From assembly GCF_002813455.1 (NCBI RefSeq), contig NZ_PHHE01000001.1, positions 3,523,001-3,587,000 on the forward strand: a stretch of 64,000 nucleotides of DNA, given 5' to 3'. Under the pieces are notes generated by a model. The model was not told the DNA's origin, made no database searches, and worked only from the letters and a program-made list of their open reading frames with translations. The number at the start of each line of letters is the position of its first letter. Position 1 is the stretch's first letter. Position numbers and translations under genes: made by a program. This stretch comes from Pseudomonas baetica. GTDB lineage: Bacteria > Pseudomonadota > Gammaproteobacteria > Pseudomonadales > Pseudomonadaceae. Shown here piece after piece: positions 26,758 through 36,258 of this stretch.

Positions 26758-27714
26758 ATGAGCAAGATCAGTGTGTTGGTCGTGGACGATGCTTCGTTCA
26801 TTCGTGACCTGGTGAAAAAGTGCCTGCGTAATTACTTCCCGGGGATCCGCACCGAGGACGCCGTCAACGGTAAAAAGGCCCAGGCCATGCTGGCCAAGGA
26901 AGCGTTCGACCTGGTTCTGTGCGACTGGGAAATGCCGGAAATGTCCGGCCTTGAGCTGCTGACCTGGTGCCGCGAGCAAGACAACCTCAAGACCATGCCG
27001 TTCGTAATGGTCACCAGCCGTGGCGACAAGGAAAACGTCGTCCAGGCGATTCAGGCCGGTGTTTCCGGTTACGTCAGCAAGCCGTTCACCAACGAGCAAC
27101 TGCTGACCAAGGTCAAACAGGCGCTGAATAAGGTCGGCAAGCTCGACACCTTGATGAACAGCGCGCCAACCAAGATGAACTCGGCATTCGGCAACGACTC
27201 CCTCAGCGCATTGACCGGCGGCAAGGCTGCCGTGATCGGCGGTGCCCCGGCGGCCGCTGCGGTCAACCCGTTCGCCAAGCCAGCCGTTGTCGCGCCGACG
27301 CCAGCCGCTGCACCGTCGCGTGGTCTGCTCAACAGCCCGCCGGTCAAAGCGCCAGCCGCTTCGGCAGCGCCTGCAGGTGGTCGTGGGCAAGGCCAGTTGC
27401 GCCTGCCAAGCGGCAACCAGCAATGCGTGATCAAGGCCCTGAGTATCAAGGAAGCGCTGTTGGTGGTGAAACGCACCGACACCCTGCCGCAGATCCTCGA
27501 CAGCGCCGTGCTCGATCTGGAGCAGGGCGACAACGCTGAAATCGCCCGCCTCAACGGTTACCTGCACGCGATCGTCGCTTTTGAGCAGAAAGCCGACAGC
27601 GACTGGCTGCAACTGACCTTCCGCTTCGTCGATCAGGACGCGCAGAAGCTCGACTACATTTCCCGCCTGATCGCCCGTGGCACGGCGCAGAAGCACTTTG
27701 TCCCCGGCGCGTAA
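26758..27714 (+). CDS. CheY-like response regulator with Ala/Pro linker and unknown C-terminal domain (318 aa)
   Basis: Receiver domain at residues 1-125 with the acidic pocket DDAS, phospho-acceptor Asp in VLCDWEMPEMSG, switch Thr/Ser in MVTSRG and Lys in SKPF. Then comes a linker rich in alanine and proline (residues about 155-210), then about 100 residues (LRLPSGNQQCVIKALSIKEA and on) that resemble no output domain I can name with confidence, perhaps a PilZ-like barrel. There is no HTH, so DNA binding is unlikely. It lies between phoU and the M23 peptidase gene, as in other pseudomonads. Its partner kinase is unknown. Confidence 0.8.
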   Translation: MSKISVLVVDDASFIRDLVKKCLRNYFPGIRTEDAVNGKKAQAMLAKEAFDLVLCDWEMPEMSGLELLTWCREQDNLKTMPFVMVTSRGDKENVVQAIQAGVSGYVSKPFTNEQLLTKVKQALNKVGKLDTLMNSAPTKMNSAFGNDSLSALTGGKAAVIGGAPAAAAVNPFAKPAVVAPTPAAAPSRGLLNSPPVKAPAASAAPAGGRGQGQLRLPSGNQQCVIKALSIKEALLVVKRTDTLPQILDSAVLDLEQGDNAEIARLNGYLHAIVAFEQKADSDWLQLTFRFVDQDAQKLDYISRLIARGTAQKHFVPGA

Positions 27715-27737
27715 TCTTCAGCGCCTGACACACCGCT

Positions 27738-27802
27738 TTCGCGAGCAGGCTCGCTCCCACATTGGAATGCATTTCAAAGGTGGGAGCGAGCCTGCTCGCG
27801 AA
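27738..27802. repeat. REP pair, outward geometry
   Basis: Arms TTCGCGAGCAGGCTCGCTCC and complement in outward order, separated by 'attggaatgcatttcaaag'. It follows the response regulator gene. Confidence 0.88.
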
Positions 27803-27922
27803 GGGGCCATCACTTGCACCATCAATCTCCCAGACTGCCCAATTTGAAACATCTGTCGACTAGCCTGGTCTACTTCACCTGCTAGGCTCTTTCCCAGGCC
27901 TTACTTCAACAGACTCTTGCCA

Positions 27923-28819
27923 ATGCTCGCTCGCCTGCTGTTTTTCATTGGTCTTGTCCTGGCTTCCTCCTCGGTTGTGGCCATGACCATCTACAAATCC
28001 ACCGATGCCAACGGCGTGGTCTCGTACAGCGACCGTCCGAGCAAAGGCTCGCAGGTGTTCGTCTTTCAGGATCGGATGGTTGAACGTCTTGAGCGGCAGG
28101 TGTACCTCGACATCAAGAAGCAGAAGGGCGCCGACGTGGTGTTCGTGCGCAACGCTCTGTATGCGCCGGTCGAGATTGCGCTGGCATTTACCGGCATCAG
28201 CAATGTGCGCGGCGTGCCGACTAAAACGATCCGCCGCGTGCTGCCGGCACGCAGCAATACCCGGTTGGCGTTGCTGACGGCGATTACCGCTGGCAAGCCA
28301 CTGGTGTATTCGCCGCAGTTTCAATATGCGTTGGGTGATCCTGGCGGAGCGGCCCAGGGCTATCGCTATCCGCTGCCATGGCGTGGGGGGCCGTTTCGCT
28401 TGAGTCAGGGCGCCGAGGGCCAATACAGCCATTACGGGCCGAAGAACAAGTATGCGATGGACATCGCCATGCCGGTGGGCACGCCGATCATTGCCGCGCG
28501 GGCAGGGGTGGTGGTGAAAACCGAGAACTCGCAGAGTGGCCGCGGCACCGACCCTTCCGGCAATTTCGTGCGAGTGCTGCACGACGACGGCACGATGGGC
28601 GTGTACCTGCATCTCAAGCAAGGATCGGTGAGCGTGCGCGAGGGGCAGCGCGTGACGGTGGGCAGCCCACTGGCGCTGTCGGGCAACACGGGCAACAGCA
28701 GCGGCCCGCACCTGCACTTTGTGGTGCAGCGCAATACCGGGCTGGGGCTGGTGTCGATACCGTATCAGTTCAACCAGCCGCTGGGGGCTTTGCCCAACTT
28801 TGCGTTGGGCAAGCAATAG
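27923..28819 (+). CDS. M23-family metallopeptidase with DUF4124 N-terminus (298 aa)
   Basis: Probable periplasmic zinc endopeptidase acting on peptidoglycan, or a LytM-type activator of amidases. A signal peptide covers residues 1-22 (LLFFIGLVLASSSVVAM). Next is a DUF4124-like segment (IYKSTDANGVVSYSDRP), then a LytM domain from about residue 165. The zinc-ligand pattern HYGPKNKYAMDI (His and Asp) and HLHFVVQ (His-x-His) is complete, so it may be active. Start ATG 27923 chosen so that the signal peptide begins correctly; the ribosome site is weak. It sits between the response regulator and the convergent CNNM gene. Confidence 0.87.
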   Translation: MLARLLFFIGLVLASSSVVAMTIYKSTDANGVVSYSDRPSKGSQVFVFQDRMVERLERQVYLDIKKQKGADVVFVRNALYAPVEIALAFTGISNVRGVPTKTIRRVLPARSNTRLALLTAITAGKPLVYSPQFQYALGDPGGAAQGYRYPLPWRGGPFRLSQGAEGQYSHYGPKNKYAMDIAMPVGTPIIAARAGVVVKTENSQSGRGTDPSGNFVRVLHDDGTMGVYLHLKQGSVSVREGQRVTVGSPLALSGNTGNSSGPHLHFVVQRNTGLGLVSIPYQFNQPLGALPNFALGKQ

Positions 28820-28823
28820 CGCC

Positions 28824-28887
28824 TTCGCGAGCAGGCTCGCTCCCACATTGAAATGCATTGCAGAGTGGGAGCGAGCCTGCTCGCGAA
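28824..28887. repeat. REP pair, outward geometry
   Basis: Outward arms separated by 'attgaaatgcattgcagag', nearly the same spacer as the pairs at 19435 and 27738. It lies between two convergent genes. Confidence 0.88.
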
Positions 28888-28915
28888 GAGATCGGCGCGG
28901 TGCCGGATCAACCGA

Positions 28916-30256
28916 TCAATCCAGCATCAACACCTTGGCCAGCACAATCTTCGGCCCTTTCATCTTCTTGATGATGATCCGCAGGCCTTCGACTTCCAGC
29001 ACTTCTTCCTCTTCCGGCACCCGTTTCAGGGTTTCGTAGACCAGCCCGGCGAGGGTTTCGGCTTCGATGTGGTCGAGGTCAATGCCCAGCAGGCGCTCAA
29101 CCTTGAACAGCGGTGTATCGCCACGTACCAGCAACTTGCCTGGCTGATAGGCAAGGATGCCGCGCTCTGCCTTGCGGTGTTCGTCCTGAATATCGCCGAC
29201 CAGCACTTCCAGCACGTCTTCCATGGTCAGGTAGCCGATGATGTTGCCGTCAGCCTCCTCGACCACGGCGAAGTGCGAGCCGCCCTTGCGGAACTGCTCC
29301 AGCAGCTGCGACAGCGGCATGTGCCGTGACACGCGCTCCAGCGGACGGGTCAGTTCAGCCAGGTTGAACGACTCGGGAATGTGATCCAGCGCTGCCAGCT
29401 CCAGCAGCAGGTCCTTGATGTGCAGCAGGCCGACGAACTCCTGGCGGTCGCTGTCGTACACCGGATAACGGCTGAACTTGTGGCGACGGAACATCGCCAG
29501 GATTTCTTTCAGCGGGGCGTTGAATTCGAGGGTGATCAGGTCTTCCCGGGAGTTGGCCCAGTCGACCACTTCCAGCTCACCCATTTCCACGGCCGAGGCC
29601 AATACGCGCATGCCTTGGTCGCTCGGATCCTGGCCACGGCTGGAGTGCAGAATCAGTTTCAGTTCTTCGCGGCTGTAATGGTGTTCGTGGTGCGGGCCGG
29701 GTTCACCTTGCCCTGCGATACGCAAAATCGCGTTGGCGCTGGCGTTAAGCAGGTAGATCGCCGGGTACATCGCCCAGTAGAACAGGTACAGCGGCACCGC
29801 CGTCCACAGCGACAGCAACTCGGGTTTGCGGATCGCCCACGACTTGGGCGCCAGCTCACCGACGACGATGTGCAGATACGAAATGACGAAGAACGCGGCG
29901 AAGAACGACACGCCTTTGATCACTTCAGGCGACTGCACGCCAACGCTTTCCAGCAATGGCTCGAGAATGTGCGCAAACGCCGGCTCACCGACCCAGCCCA
30001 GACCAAGGGAGGCGAGGGTGATACCGAGCTGACACGCCGAGAGGTACGCATCGAGCTGACTGTGTACGGTGCGCAGGATATGCCCGCGCCAGCCGTTCTG
30101 ATCAGCGATGGCCTCGACCCGGGTCGAGCGCAGTTTGACCATGGCGAATTCCGCCGCAACGAAGAAGCCGTTGAGCAAAACCAGGATCAGAGCAAAAAGG
30201 ATCATGCCGAAATCGGCGAAAATTGTAGCGAGGGACAAGCCAGGGGAAGGGTCCAT
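28916..30256 (-). CDS. CNNM/CorC-type integral membrane protein with CBS pair (446 aa)
   Basis: N-terminal DUF21/CNNM transmembrane domain (residues about 10-200, starting ILFALILVLLNGFFVAAEFA), then a CBS pair (about 215-345, with FSRYPVYDSDRQEFVGLLH) and a C-terminal CorC_HlyC domain (about 360-440). Such proteins are annotated as hemolysin-like and are linked to magnesium or cobalt efflux. The start ATG 30256 has only a weak ribosome site. It lies downstream of phoR on the same strand, but a 123-bp gap makes co-transcription uncertain. Confidence 0.88.
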   Translation of the reverse strand: MDPSPGLSLATIFADFGMILFALILVLLNGFFVAAEFAMVKLRSTRVEAIADQNGWRGHILRTVHSQLDAYLSACQLGITLASLGLGWVGEPAFAHILEPLLESVGVQSPEVIKGVSFFAAFFVISYLHIVVGELAPKSWAIRKPELLSLWTAVPLYLFYWAMYPAIYLLNASANAILRIAGQGEPGPHHEHHYSREELKLILHSSRGQDPSDQGMRVLASAVEMGELEVVDWANSREDLITLEFNAPLKEILAMFRRHKFSRYPVYDSDRQEFVGLLHIKDLLLELAALDHIPESFNLAELTRPLERVSRHMPLSQLLEQFRKGGSHFAVVEEADGNIIGYLTMEDVLEVLVGDIQDEHRKAERGILAYQPGKLLVRGDTPLFKVERLLGIDLDHIEAETLAGLVYETLKRVPEEEEVLEVEGLRIIIKKMKGPKIVLAKVLMLD

Positions 30257-30379
30257 GATGGAGTTTTGCGGGTTCCGTGTGATTCGTAAGAGAGAAAAAG
30301 TCGCGCCTGAAAGGCAGACGCAAGTGCGCCAATGTAGCGGCTGACAGGGCGATTGCCTAGTGGCGCGTGCTGGCCGGTA

Positions 30380-31702
30380 TCACTCGGCGGCGCTGATCGC
30401 CCGTGCGTGAGCCACCTGAGCGGGGGCGAAATGGCAGGTGAACGTGCTGCCGTGGCCGGGCACGCTGCTGATTTCCATGCGTGCGCGGTGGCGCAGCAAC
30501 ACGTGTTTGACGATGGCCAGGCCCAGGCCGGTGCCGCCGGTGTTGGAGTTACGGCTGGAGTCGACACGGTAAAACCGTTCGGTCAGGCGCGGCAGGTGTT
30601 TGCTGTCGATGCCGATCCCGGAATCCTGCACGCTCAGGTGCGCGCCTTGCTCATCGCCCCACCAGCGAATGCGGATATTGCCCTCGGCCGGTGTGTACTT
30701 CACCGCATTGAACACCAGATTGGAGAACGCACTGCGCAGTTCTGCCTCGCTGCCCTTGAGCAGCAGGCTGGCGTCGGCTTCGAGGGTAATGCGCTGGTTT
30801 TTCGATCCGGACAATTGCTGCGCATCGCTCTTGATCGATTGCAGCAGCGTGTCGATCTGTATCGGCTGGTTGTCCGACGGGTAATCGGTGGCTTCCAGTT
30901 TCGCCAACAACAGCAGGTCGTTGAGCAGCGTCTGCATGCGGCCGCCCTGTTGCTGCATCTGCTGCAGGGCACGGCTCCAGCGTGGATTCACCTCCTCGAC
31001 GTTATCGAGCAGGGTTTCCAGATAGCCGCAGATCACCGTCAGCGGCGTGCGCAATTCGTGGGAGACGTTGGCGATGAAGTCTTTGCGCATCTGTTCCAGC
31101 TGATGAATGCGCGTGACATCGCGCACCAGCATCAAGTGTTCATTGTTGCCGTAGCGGGTCAGGTACAGCTGGATGCGCACGCGATCATTGGTCGGTGAGG
31201 GGATTTCCAGCGGTTCGGCGTAGCTTTCCTGCTCGAAATACTCCTTGAAACGCGGATGTCGCACCAGGTTGGTCACTGGCTGGCCGCTGTCCTGCGGGGT
31301 CTTGAGGCCGAGCAGGGTTTCGGCGGCGCGGTTCCACCATTCCAGATTGCCGTCGCTGTCGAGCATGATCACCGCGTCTTTCAGCGCAGCGGTGGATTCC
31401 TGCACCCGGTCGATCACCGCTTGCAGGCGTCCGCGCACACGTTGGTCGCGGCGTTGCAGATGGTAGATGCTGTCGAACACTTCGCCCCACAGGCCATAGC
31501 CATCGGGCGGTGCTTCATCGGGTTGGTGCTGGCGCAGCCATTCGTGCAGACGCAGCAGTTGCTTGAGCGTCCAGGCCAGGTAAATACCCAGACCTGCCGC
31601 GAGGCTCCAGCCGTAATAGCCGGTGATCAGGCCGATCACCAGGCAGGCGGTGACCAGCAACAGCATGTGGCGAATCAGGGTGCCATGCCAGTTTTGATTC
31701 AC
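30380..31702 (-). CDS. phoR: Phosphate regulon sensor kinase PhoR (440 aa)
   Basis: Membrane histidine kinase that phosphorylates PhoB when phosphate is scarce. Two helices at the N-terminus (residues about 10-45) with almost no periplasmic loop, as expected because signalling goes through PstSCAB-PhoU. A PAS domain spans about residues 95-190 (VIMLDSDGNLEWWNRAAE). The HisKA box FIANVSHELRTPL has His near residue 217, and ATPase boxes include DSGIGID and GGTGLGLAIVKH. GTG start at 31702 with AAGGAT upstream. It starts 38 bp after phoB, so the two form an operon. Confidence 0.95.
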   Translation of the reverse strand: MNQNWHGTLIRHMLLLVTACLVIGLITGYYGWSLAAGLGIYLAWTLKQLLRLHEWLRQHQPDEAPPDGYGLWGEVFDSIYHLQRRDQRVRGRLQAVIDRVQESTAALKDAVIMLDSDGNLEWWNRAAETLLGLKTPQDSGQPVTNLVRHPRFKEYFEQESYAEPLEIPSPTNDRVRIQLYLTRYGNNEHLMLVRDVTRIHQLEQMRKDFIANVSHELRTPLTVICGYLETLLDNVEEVNPRWSRALQQMQQQGGRMQTLLNDLLLLAKLEATDYPSDNQPIQIDTLLQSIKSDAQQLSGSKNQRITLEADASLLLKGSEAELRSAFSNLVFNAVKYTPAEGNIRIRWWGDEQGAHLSVQDSGIGIDSKHLPRLTERFYRVDSSRNSNTGGTGLGLAIVKHVLLRHRARMEISSVPGHGSTFTCHFAPAQVAHARAISAAE

Positions 31703-31740
31703 GGGAAATACGATCCTTGTCAGCGAGTCTGGCGGTCGGC

Positions 31741-32430
31741 TCAGGCCTTGGTGGAAAACCGATAGCCAGTGCCGCGCACGGTTTGTACCAGATTTTCGTA
31801 GGCGTCGCCGAGCGCCTTGCGCAGGCGTCGGATGTGCACGTCGACGGTACGCTCTTCAACGTAGACATTGCCGCCCCAGACCTGATCCAGCAACTGGCCA
31901 CGGGTGTAGGCGCGTTCCTGGTGAGTCATGAAAAATTGCAGCAGACGGTATTCGGTCGGGCCCATCTCGGCAGGCTTACCGTCGATGGTCACGCGGTGGC
32001 TGATCGGGTCGAGCAGCAGACCGCCGACTTCAATCGGCGCTTCGCCATCGGTCGGGCCGGCGCGACGCAGCACGGCTTTGAGGCGTGCAACCAGCTCACG
32101 TGGGGAAAACGGTTTGGTGATGTAGTCGTCAGCGCCGACTTCCAGACCCTGGATCTTGTTGTCCTCTTCGCCCTTGGCGGTGAGCATGATGATCGGGATG
32201 TCCCCGGTCAGCTCGTCACGCTTCAGACGGCGGGCCAGCTCGATGCCGGAGGTGCCGGGCAGCATCCAGTCGAGCAGGATCAGATCCGGTTTACGGTCGA
32301 CGATGATGGCGTGTGCCTGCTGCGAGTTCTCCGCCTCGAGGCAGTCATAGCCGGCCATTTCCAACGCAACGGCGATCATTTCGCGAATGGGCGCTTCGTC
32401 GTCGACGATCAGAATGCTCCTGCCAACCAT
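31741..32430 (-). CDS. phoB: Phosphate regulon response regulator PhoB (229 aa)
   Basis: OmpR-type regulator that binds Pho boxes. Receiver domain (phospho-acceptor Asp in [13 protein letters not shown], Lys in [14 protein letters not shown]) and C-terminal winged helix ([34 protein letters not shown]). Length equals that of other PhoB. Start ATG 32430 follows AGAGGATTAAGGC. A Pho box at 32484 implies autoregulation. Confidence 0.97.
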   Translation of the reverse strand: MVGRSILIVDDEAPIREMIAVALEMAGYDCLEAENSQQAHAIIVDRKPDLILLDWMLPGTSGIELARRLKRDELTGDIPIIMLTAKGEEDNKIQGLEVGADDYITKPFSPRELVARLKAVLRRAGPTDGEAPIEVGGLLLDPISHRVTIDGKPAEMGPTEYRLLQFFMTHQERAYTRGQLLDQVWGGNVYVEERTVDVHIRRLRKALGDAYENLVQTVRGTGYRFSTKA

Positions 32431-32442
32431 GCCTTAATCCTC

Positions 32443-32460
32443 TTGTCATTTAACTGTCTT
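32443..32460 (+). promoter_or_regulatory. Pho-box-like site on the plus strand, next to phoB
   Basis: TTGTCAT-TTAA-CTGTCTT with 11-bp half-site spacing. It lies only 13 bp upstream of the phoB start, but its orientation points toward the gene at 32582. Confidence 0.55.
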
Positions 32461-32483
32461 GCGCCGCATTAGATAACGGAATT

Positions 32484-32501
32484 ATTGCAGTCGTGTGACA
32501 G
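32484..32501 (-). promoter_or_regulatory. Pho box of phoBR
   Basis: On the minus strand it reads CTGTCAC-ACGA-CTGCAAT. A TATCTAAT -10-like stretch (32469-32476) follows at about 8 bp, and phoB starts 54 bp downstream. Confidence 0.75.
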
Positions 32502-32581
32502 TATTTTAGTCGCCCGACGGTGGGAGGGATCCTGAACTAAGCTTTAAGTCCGAATCCTGACAACCACAACTGAAGGTTTCC

Positions 32582-32968
32582 ATGACTCAAATGACTGTTT
32601 CCCTTAAGGCTCTGCTGATGGCTGCCGCCCTCGCTCTGCCCGGTCTGGCGATGGCCGCCGAACCGGCCATGATGAAAGACGGCATGATGGTCGATCACAA
32701 AGGCATGACCGTTTACACGTTCGACAAGGACGCTGGCGGCAAGTCGATGTGCAACGGCGACTGCGCCAAGAACTGGCCTCCGATGATGGCGCCAGCTGAC
32801 GCCAAGGCTGAAGGCAAATGGAGTGTAATCAAGCGCGATGACGGCATGATGCAGTACGCCTACGATGGCAAGCCGCTGTACACGTTCGTGAAGGATGAAA
32901 AGCCTGGAGAAATGAAGGGCGATGGCATGAAGGATGTGTGGCACGTCGTCCACATGTCACAGAAATAA
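32582..32968 (+). CDS. Small secreted protein of the COG4315 (Yx(FWY)xxD) family (128 aa)
   Basis: Signal peptide (KALLMAAALALPGLAMA, cleavage after AMAA-type site near residue 25). The mature part contains two repeats of the family motif, VYTFDKDAGGKSMCNGDC near residue 44 and LYTFVKDEKPGE near residue 100, plus a CNGDCAKNWPP cysteine segment. These short periplasmic or lipoprotein-like proteins have no assigned function. Start ATG 32582 follows GAAGG. The Pho-box-like site at 32443 lies upstream, so phosphate control is possible. Confidence 0.8.
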   Translation: MTQMTVSLKALLMAAALALPGLAMAAEPAMMKDGMMVDHKGMTVYTFDKDAGGKSMCNGDCAKNWPPMMAPADAKAEGKWSVIKRDDGMMQYAYDGKPLYTFVKDEKPGEMKGDGMKDVWHVVHMSQK

Positions 32969-32980
32969 CTGCAAAACCCC

Positions 32981-33069
32981 TGTGGGAGCGAGCCTGCTCG
33001 CGAAAGCGGTGTGTCAGTAACCCATTTGTTGACTGACCCGACGCCTTCGCGAGCAGGCTCGCTCCCACA
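32981..33069. repeat. REP palindrome pair (REPIN-type)
   Basis: Inward-facing arms 'tgtgggagcgagcctgctcg' and complement. It lies between the COG4315 gene and the ubiA stop. Confidence 0.9.
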
Positions 33070-33080
33070 GGTTTTGTGGC

Positions 33081-33971
33081 TCAGCGCAACGCGTAATCCA
33101 GCACAATCCCGACAAAAATCGCCAACCCGGCCCAGTGGTTGTGCAAAAACGCCTGGAAGCAACGCATCCGGTCCTTACTGCGGGTGTACCAGAACTCCCA
33201 CGCGTAACAACCGGCGGCCACCAGCAGACCGAGATGGAACCAGATCCCCAGCTCGAACTTCGACCCCGCCAGCAACAGACAGCCCAACGACAGCGCCTGC
33301 AAGGTCAAAATGATCACCCGATCCGCCTCGCCAAACAGAATCGCCGTGGATTTCACCCCGATCTTCAAATCGTCATCACGATCAGTCATCGCGTAATACG
33401 TGTCGTAACCCACCGTCCACAGCAGGTTGGCGATCCACAGCAACCACGCCGCGGCGGGCACTTCGCCGGTCTCGGCGGTGAACGCCATCGGCATGCCCCA
33501 GGAAAACGCCGCGCCCAGCACCACTTGCGGGTAATAGGTGTAGCGCTTCATGAACGGATAGGTGAACGCCAGCGCCAGGCCACCCAACGACAGCCAGATC
33601 GTCGGCGCATTGGTGCACAACACCAGCAGGAAACTCACGCCCATCAGAATCGCGAAGAATACCAACGCCTCTTTCGAGCTGATCTTGCCGCTGGCCAGTG
33701 GTCGTTGCGCGGTACGTTTGACGTGACCGTCGACCTTGCGGTCGGCCCAGTCGTTGATCACGCAGCCACCGGCGCGGGTCAGCACCACGCCGAGGACGAA
33801 AATCACGATGTTGGCCAGCGACGGCGAGCCTTTGCCGGCAATCCAAAGCGCCCACAGCGTCGGCCACAGCAGCAGGTAAATGCCGATCGGCTTGTCCATG
33901 CGGGTTAACTGAATGAAATCCCAGGCACGCGGGTTCACGCGGTTCAGGGACTTGAGCAGGCTCTGATACAT
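33081..33971 (-). CDS. ubiA: 4-hydroxybenzoate polyprenyltransferase UbiA (296 aa)
   Basis: Membrane prenyltransferase that adds the polyprenyl tail to 4-hydroxybenzoate in ubiquinone synthesis. It is polytopic, with the aspartate-rich motif [15 protein letters not shown] (near residue 70) and the second motif [16 protein letters not shown] (near residue 190), both needed for Mg-diphosphate binding. Length is normal. ATG 33971 shares its A with the ubiC stop (TGATG), which couples translation. Confidence 0.96.
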   Translation of the reverse strand: MYQSLLKSLNRVNPRAWDFIQLTRMDKPIGIYLLLWPTLWALWIAGKGSPSLANIVIFVLGVVLTRAGGCVINDWADRKVDGHVKRTAQRPLASGKISSKEALVFFAILMGVSFLLVLCTNAPTIWLSLGGLALAFTYPFMKRYTYYPQVVLGAAFSWGMPMAFTAETGEVPAAAWLLWIANLLWTVGYDTYYAMTDRDDDLKIGVKSTAILFGEADRVIILTLQALSLGCLLLAGSKFELGIWFHLGLLVAAGCYAWEFWYTRSKDRMRCFQAFLHNHWAGLAIFVGIVLDYALR

Positions 33972-34531
33972 CAGCAGTTCTCCGGGTGGGCGCGGACGGC
34001 GCTCCACAGGCTCGGCAGGAAGATTTCGGCGACCAGCACGCTCAGTGCGCCACGGTCGAAACGCGAGCGACGGCCCCACAGCTCAGGGACGCGAGAGGCT
34101 TGTGGCAGCCAGTCTTCGGGGTAGTGGCAGACTTCGATGGCGCGGCGCTGGAAGGCGTGATCGCAAAAAAGCAGTTCGCCCAGCGAACGACTACCCAACT
34201 CATCCATGTGCAAACCGTCGCCCTGCAAGGCGCTGCGCGAGGCCACGCTGCGGGCGAACACCCAGGCTTCGCCATGACCGCGTAAATACACTTCGCGCAC
34301 CCAGCCTTCACTGCCTTCGGCCAGATCCAGTGCGGCGCATTCATCGGCGCGCAAGGTGTCCCAGCCTTCAAATAGCGGCGTGACGCTGAAGCCATCGTTG
34401 GACAGACGGGTCAGGCGGCGAGTCAGGGAGCCTTCGTCGAACAACCAGTCGAGGGTCGACGAATCGGGGAGGCGCGTCAGTTGGCCTTGGGTCAGCCAGA
34501 GCGGGACCGGAGCGGAATTTGAATGTTGCAC
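33971..34531 (-). CDS. ubiC: Chorismate pyruvate-lyase UbiC (186 aa)
   Basis: Converts chorismate to 4-hydroxybenzoate and pyruvate, the first ubiquinone-specific step. Features include LTRRLTRLS near residue 37, [20 protein letters not shown] (arginine and glutamate of the active site) and [12 protein letters not shown] start at 34531 is used because it gives the normal family length; the ribosome site is weak and this start is the least certain part. It forms an operon with ubiA. Confidence 0.93.
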   Translation of the reverse strand: MQHSNSAPVPLWLTQGQLTRLPDSSTLDWLFDEGSLTRRLTRLSNDGFSVTPLFEGWDTLRADECAALDLAEGSEGWVREVYLRGHGEAWVFARSVASRSALQGDGLHMDELGSRSLGELLFCDHAFQRRAIEVCHYPEDWLPQASRVPELWGRRSRFDRGALSVLVAEIFLPSLWSAVRAHPENC

Positions 34532-34731
34532 AATGAGTCATTATTGGCCGCAAATGAGGCCGCGAGCTTACCATGGCAGCCCGCGATATTGATTGAACCG
34601 GGGCGCCGTTGCGCCGAACAGGCTTGCATCTGCCCGGCTCCATCAGTACAAAACGCGCTGAGCCGGATGGCAGTGCACTACCCATCGACCGTTCGCGCCG
34701 ACAAAAGCCTGAATCCTGAGGAAGTACCTGA

Positions 34732-34899
34732 ATGAAAAAGTGGCAATGCATCGTCTGCGGCCTGATCTATAACGAAGCCGACGGCTGGCCGGATGACGGT
34801 ATCGCGCCGGGCACCCTGTGGCAGGACGTGCCGGAAGACTGGCTGTGCCCGGACTGCGGCGTCGGCAAGATGGACTTCGAAATGATCGAAATCAACTGA
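34732..34899 (+). CDS. rubA: Rubredoxin (55 aa)
   Basis: Short iron-sulfur electron carrier: [19 protein letters not shown] at the start and [17 protein letters not shown] near the end. The two Cys-x-x-Cys-Gly knuckles bind one iron. Start ATG 34732 follows GAGGAAG. The reductase gene begins 20 bp after the stop, so the pair forms an operon delivering electrons from NADH to an acceptor such as an alkane monooxygenase or an oxidative-stress reductase. No such acceptor gene lies nearby. Only one rubredoxin is present here. Confidence 0.95.
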   Translation: MKKWQCIVCGLIYNEADGWPDDGIAPGTLWQDVPEDWLCPDCGVGKMDFEMIEIN

Positions 34900-34919
34900 G
34901 TAAACCCAAGGAGTAAGGC

Positions 34920-36068
34920 ATGAACGCACCTGTCGTAATCGTCGGCACCGGGCTCGCGGGCTACAACCTGGCCCGGGAGTTTCGCAAGCTCGATAGCGAA
35001 ACCCCGCTGCTGCTGATTACCGCTGATGACGGTCGCTCTTACTCCAAGCCGATGCTCTCCACCGGTTTCGGCAAGAACAAGGACGCCGATGGCCTGAGCA
35101 TGGCCGAACCGGGCGCCATGGCCGAGCAGTTGAAAGCCGAAGTGCGCACCCACACGCGCATCAGCGGCATCGACGCTGGCCACAAGCGCCTGTGGATTGG
35201 CGAAGAAGCGGTGTACTACCGCGACCTGATCCTCGCCTGGGGTGCGGAAACCGTGCGTGTGCCGATTGAAGGCGATGGCGCGAATCTGGTGTTCCCGATC
35301 AACGATCTCGAAGACTACGCACGCTTTCGTGCGGCGGCCGCCGGCAAGCGCCGAGTGCTGGTGCTCGGTGCCGGGCTGATCGGTTGTGAGTTTGCCAATG
35401 ACCTGATCCTTGGCGGCTACGAGGTGCAATTAGTCGCGCCGTGCGAGCAGGTTATGCCGATGTTGCTGCACCCCGCCGCTGCGGCCGCGGTGCAGGCCGG
35501 GCTGGAAAGCCTCGGTGCGCGCTTCCATCTCGGCCCGGTGCTGACCCGCCTGCAGAAAGTCGCCGGCGGCCTGGAAGCGCATCTGTCCGACGGTCAGGTC
35601 ATTGCCTGCGATGTGGTGGTCTCGGCCATCGGCCTGCGGCCGCGCATCGATCTGGCCGCGGCTGCCGGCGTGCAGGTCAATCGCGGTGTCGTAGTCGATC
35701 GCCATCTCAAGACATCCCACGCCAATATCTACGCCTTGGGCGATTGCGCCGAGGTCGATGGGCTGAATTTGCTGTACGTAATGCCCCTGATGAGCTGTGC
35801 GCGAGCGCTTGCACAAACCCTGGCCGGCCATCCGACGGTGGTCAGCTACGGCGCGATGCCGATCACCGTGAAGACTCCGGTTTGCCCGCTGGTGGTTTCG
35901 CCACCGCCACGCGGCAGCGAAGGCGTGTGGACGGTCGAAGGGCAGGGCGCCGACATCAAGGCCTTGTGCCACAGCGCCGATGGTCAGTTGCTCGGCTATG
36001 CCCTGACTGGGGCGGCCGTCATGGAGAAACTGGCCCTGAACAAACAGCTTCCGCCCTTGCTGGCGTAA
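34920..36068 (+). CDS. rubB: Rubredoxin-NAD+ reductase (382 aa)
   Basis: FAD-dependent reductase that transfers electrons from NADH to rubredoxin. The N-terminal Rossmann motif [16 protein letters not shown] binds [18 protein letters not shown] near residue 145 binds NAD, and the second FAD motif is [11 protein letters not shown] near residue 270. ATG 34920 follows AAGGAGTAAGGC. Length matches Pseudomonas rubredoxin reductases. Confidence 0.95.
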   Translation: MNAPVVIVGTGLAGYNLAREFRKLDSETPLLLITADDGRSYSKPMLSTGFGKNKDADGLSMAEPGAMAEQLKAEVRTHTRISGIDAGHKRLWIGEEAVYYRDLILAWGAETVRVPIEGDGANLVFPINDLEDYARFRAAAAGKRRVLVLGAGLIGCEFANDLILGGYEVQLVAPCEQVMPMLLHPAAAAAVQAGLESLGARFHLGPVLTRLQKVAGGLEAHLSDGQVIACDVVVSAIGLRPRIDLAAAAGVQVNRGVVVDRHLKTSHANIYALGDCAEVDGLNLLYVMPLMSCARALAQTLAGHPTVVSYGAMPITVKTPVCPLVVSPPPRGSEGVWTVEGQGADIKALCHSADGQLLGYALTGAAVMEKLALNKQLPPLLA

Positions 36069-36258
36069 ATACCGGTCGTTCTGTCGGATTCACCCCGCTT
36101 TTGCCCCCACAAAGGTCGTGGGGAGACTGGCGCCGCCGGTATCCGCGTGCCATTCTCACTCCCGTCTGCCGCAGAGTAGAGCCTGCGGCGCCTTGGGCGC
36201 TGTTCCAACGAGAACAGCACGGACATAACAACAAAAAACCGTCAAAGGGGCTTCACTA

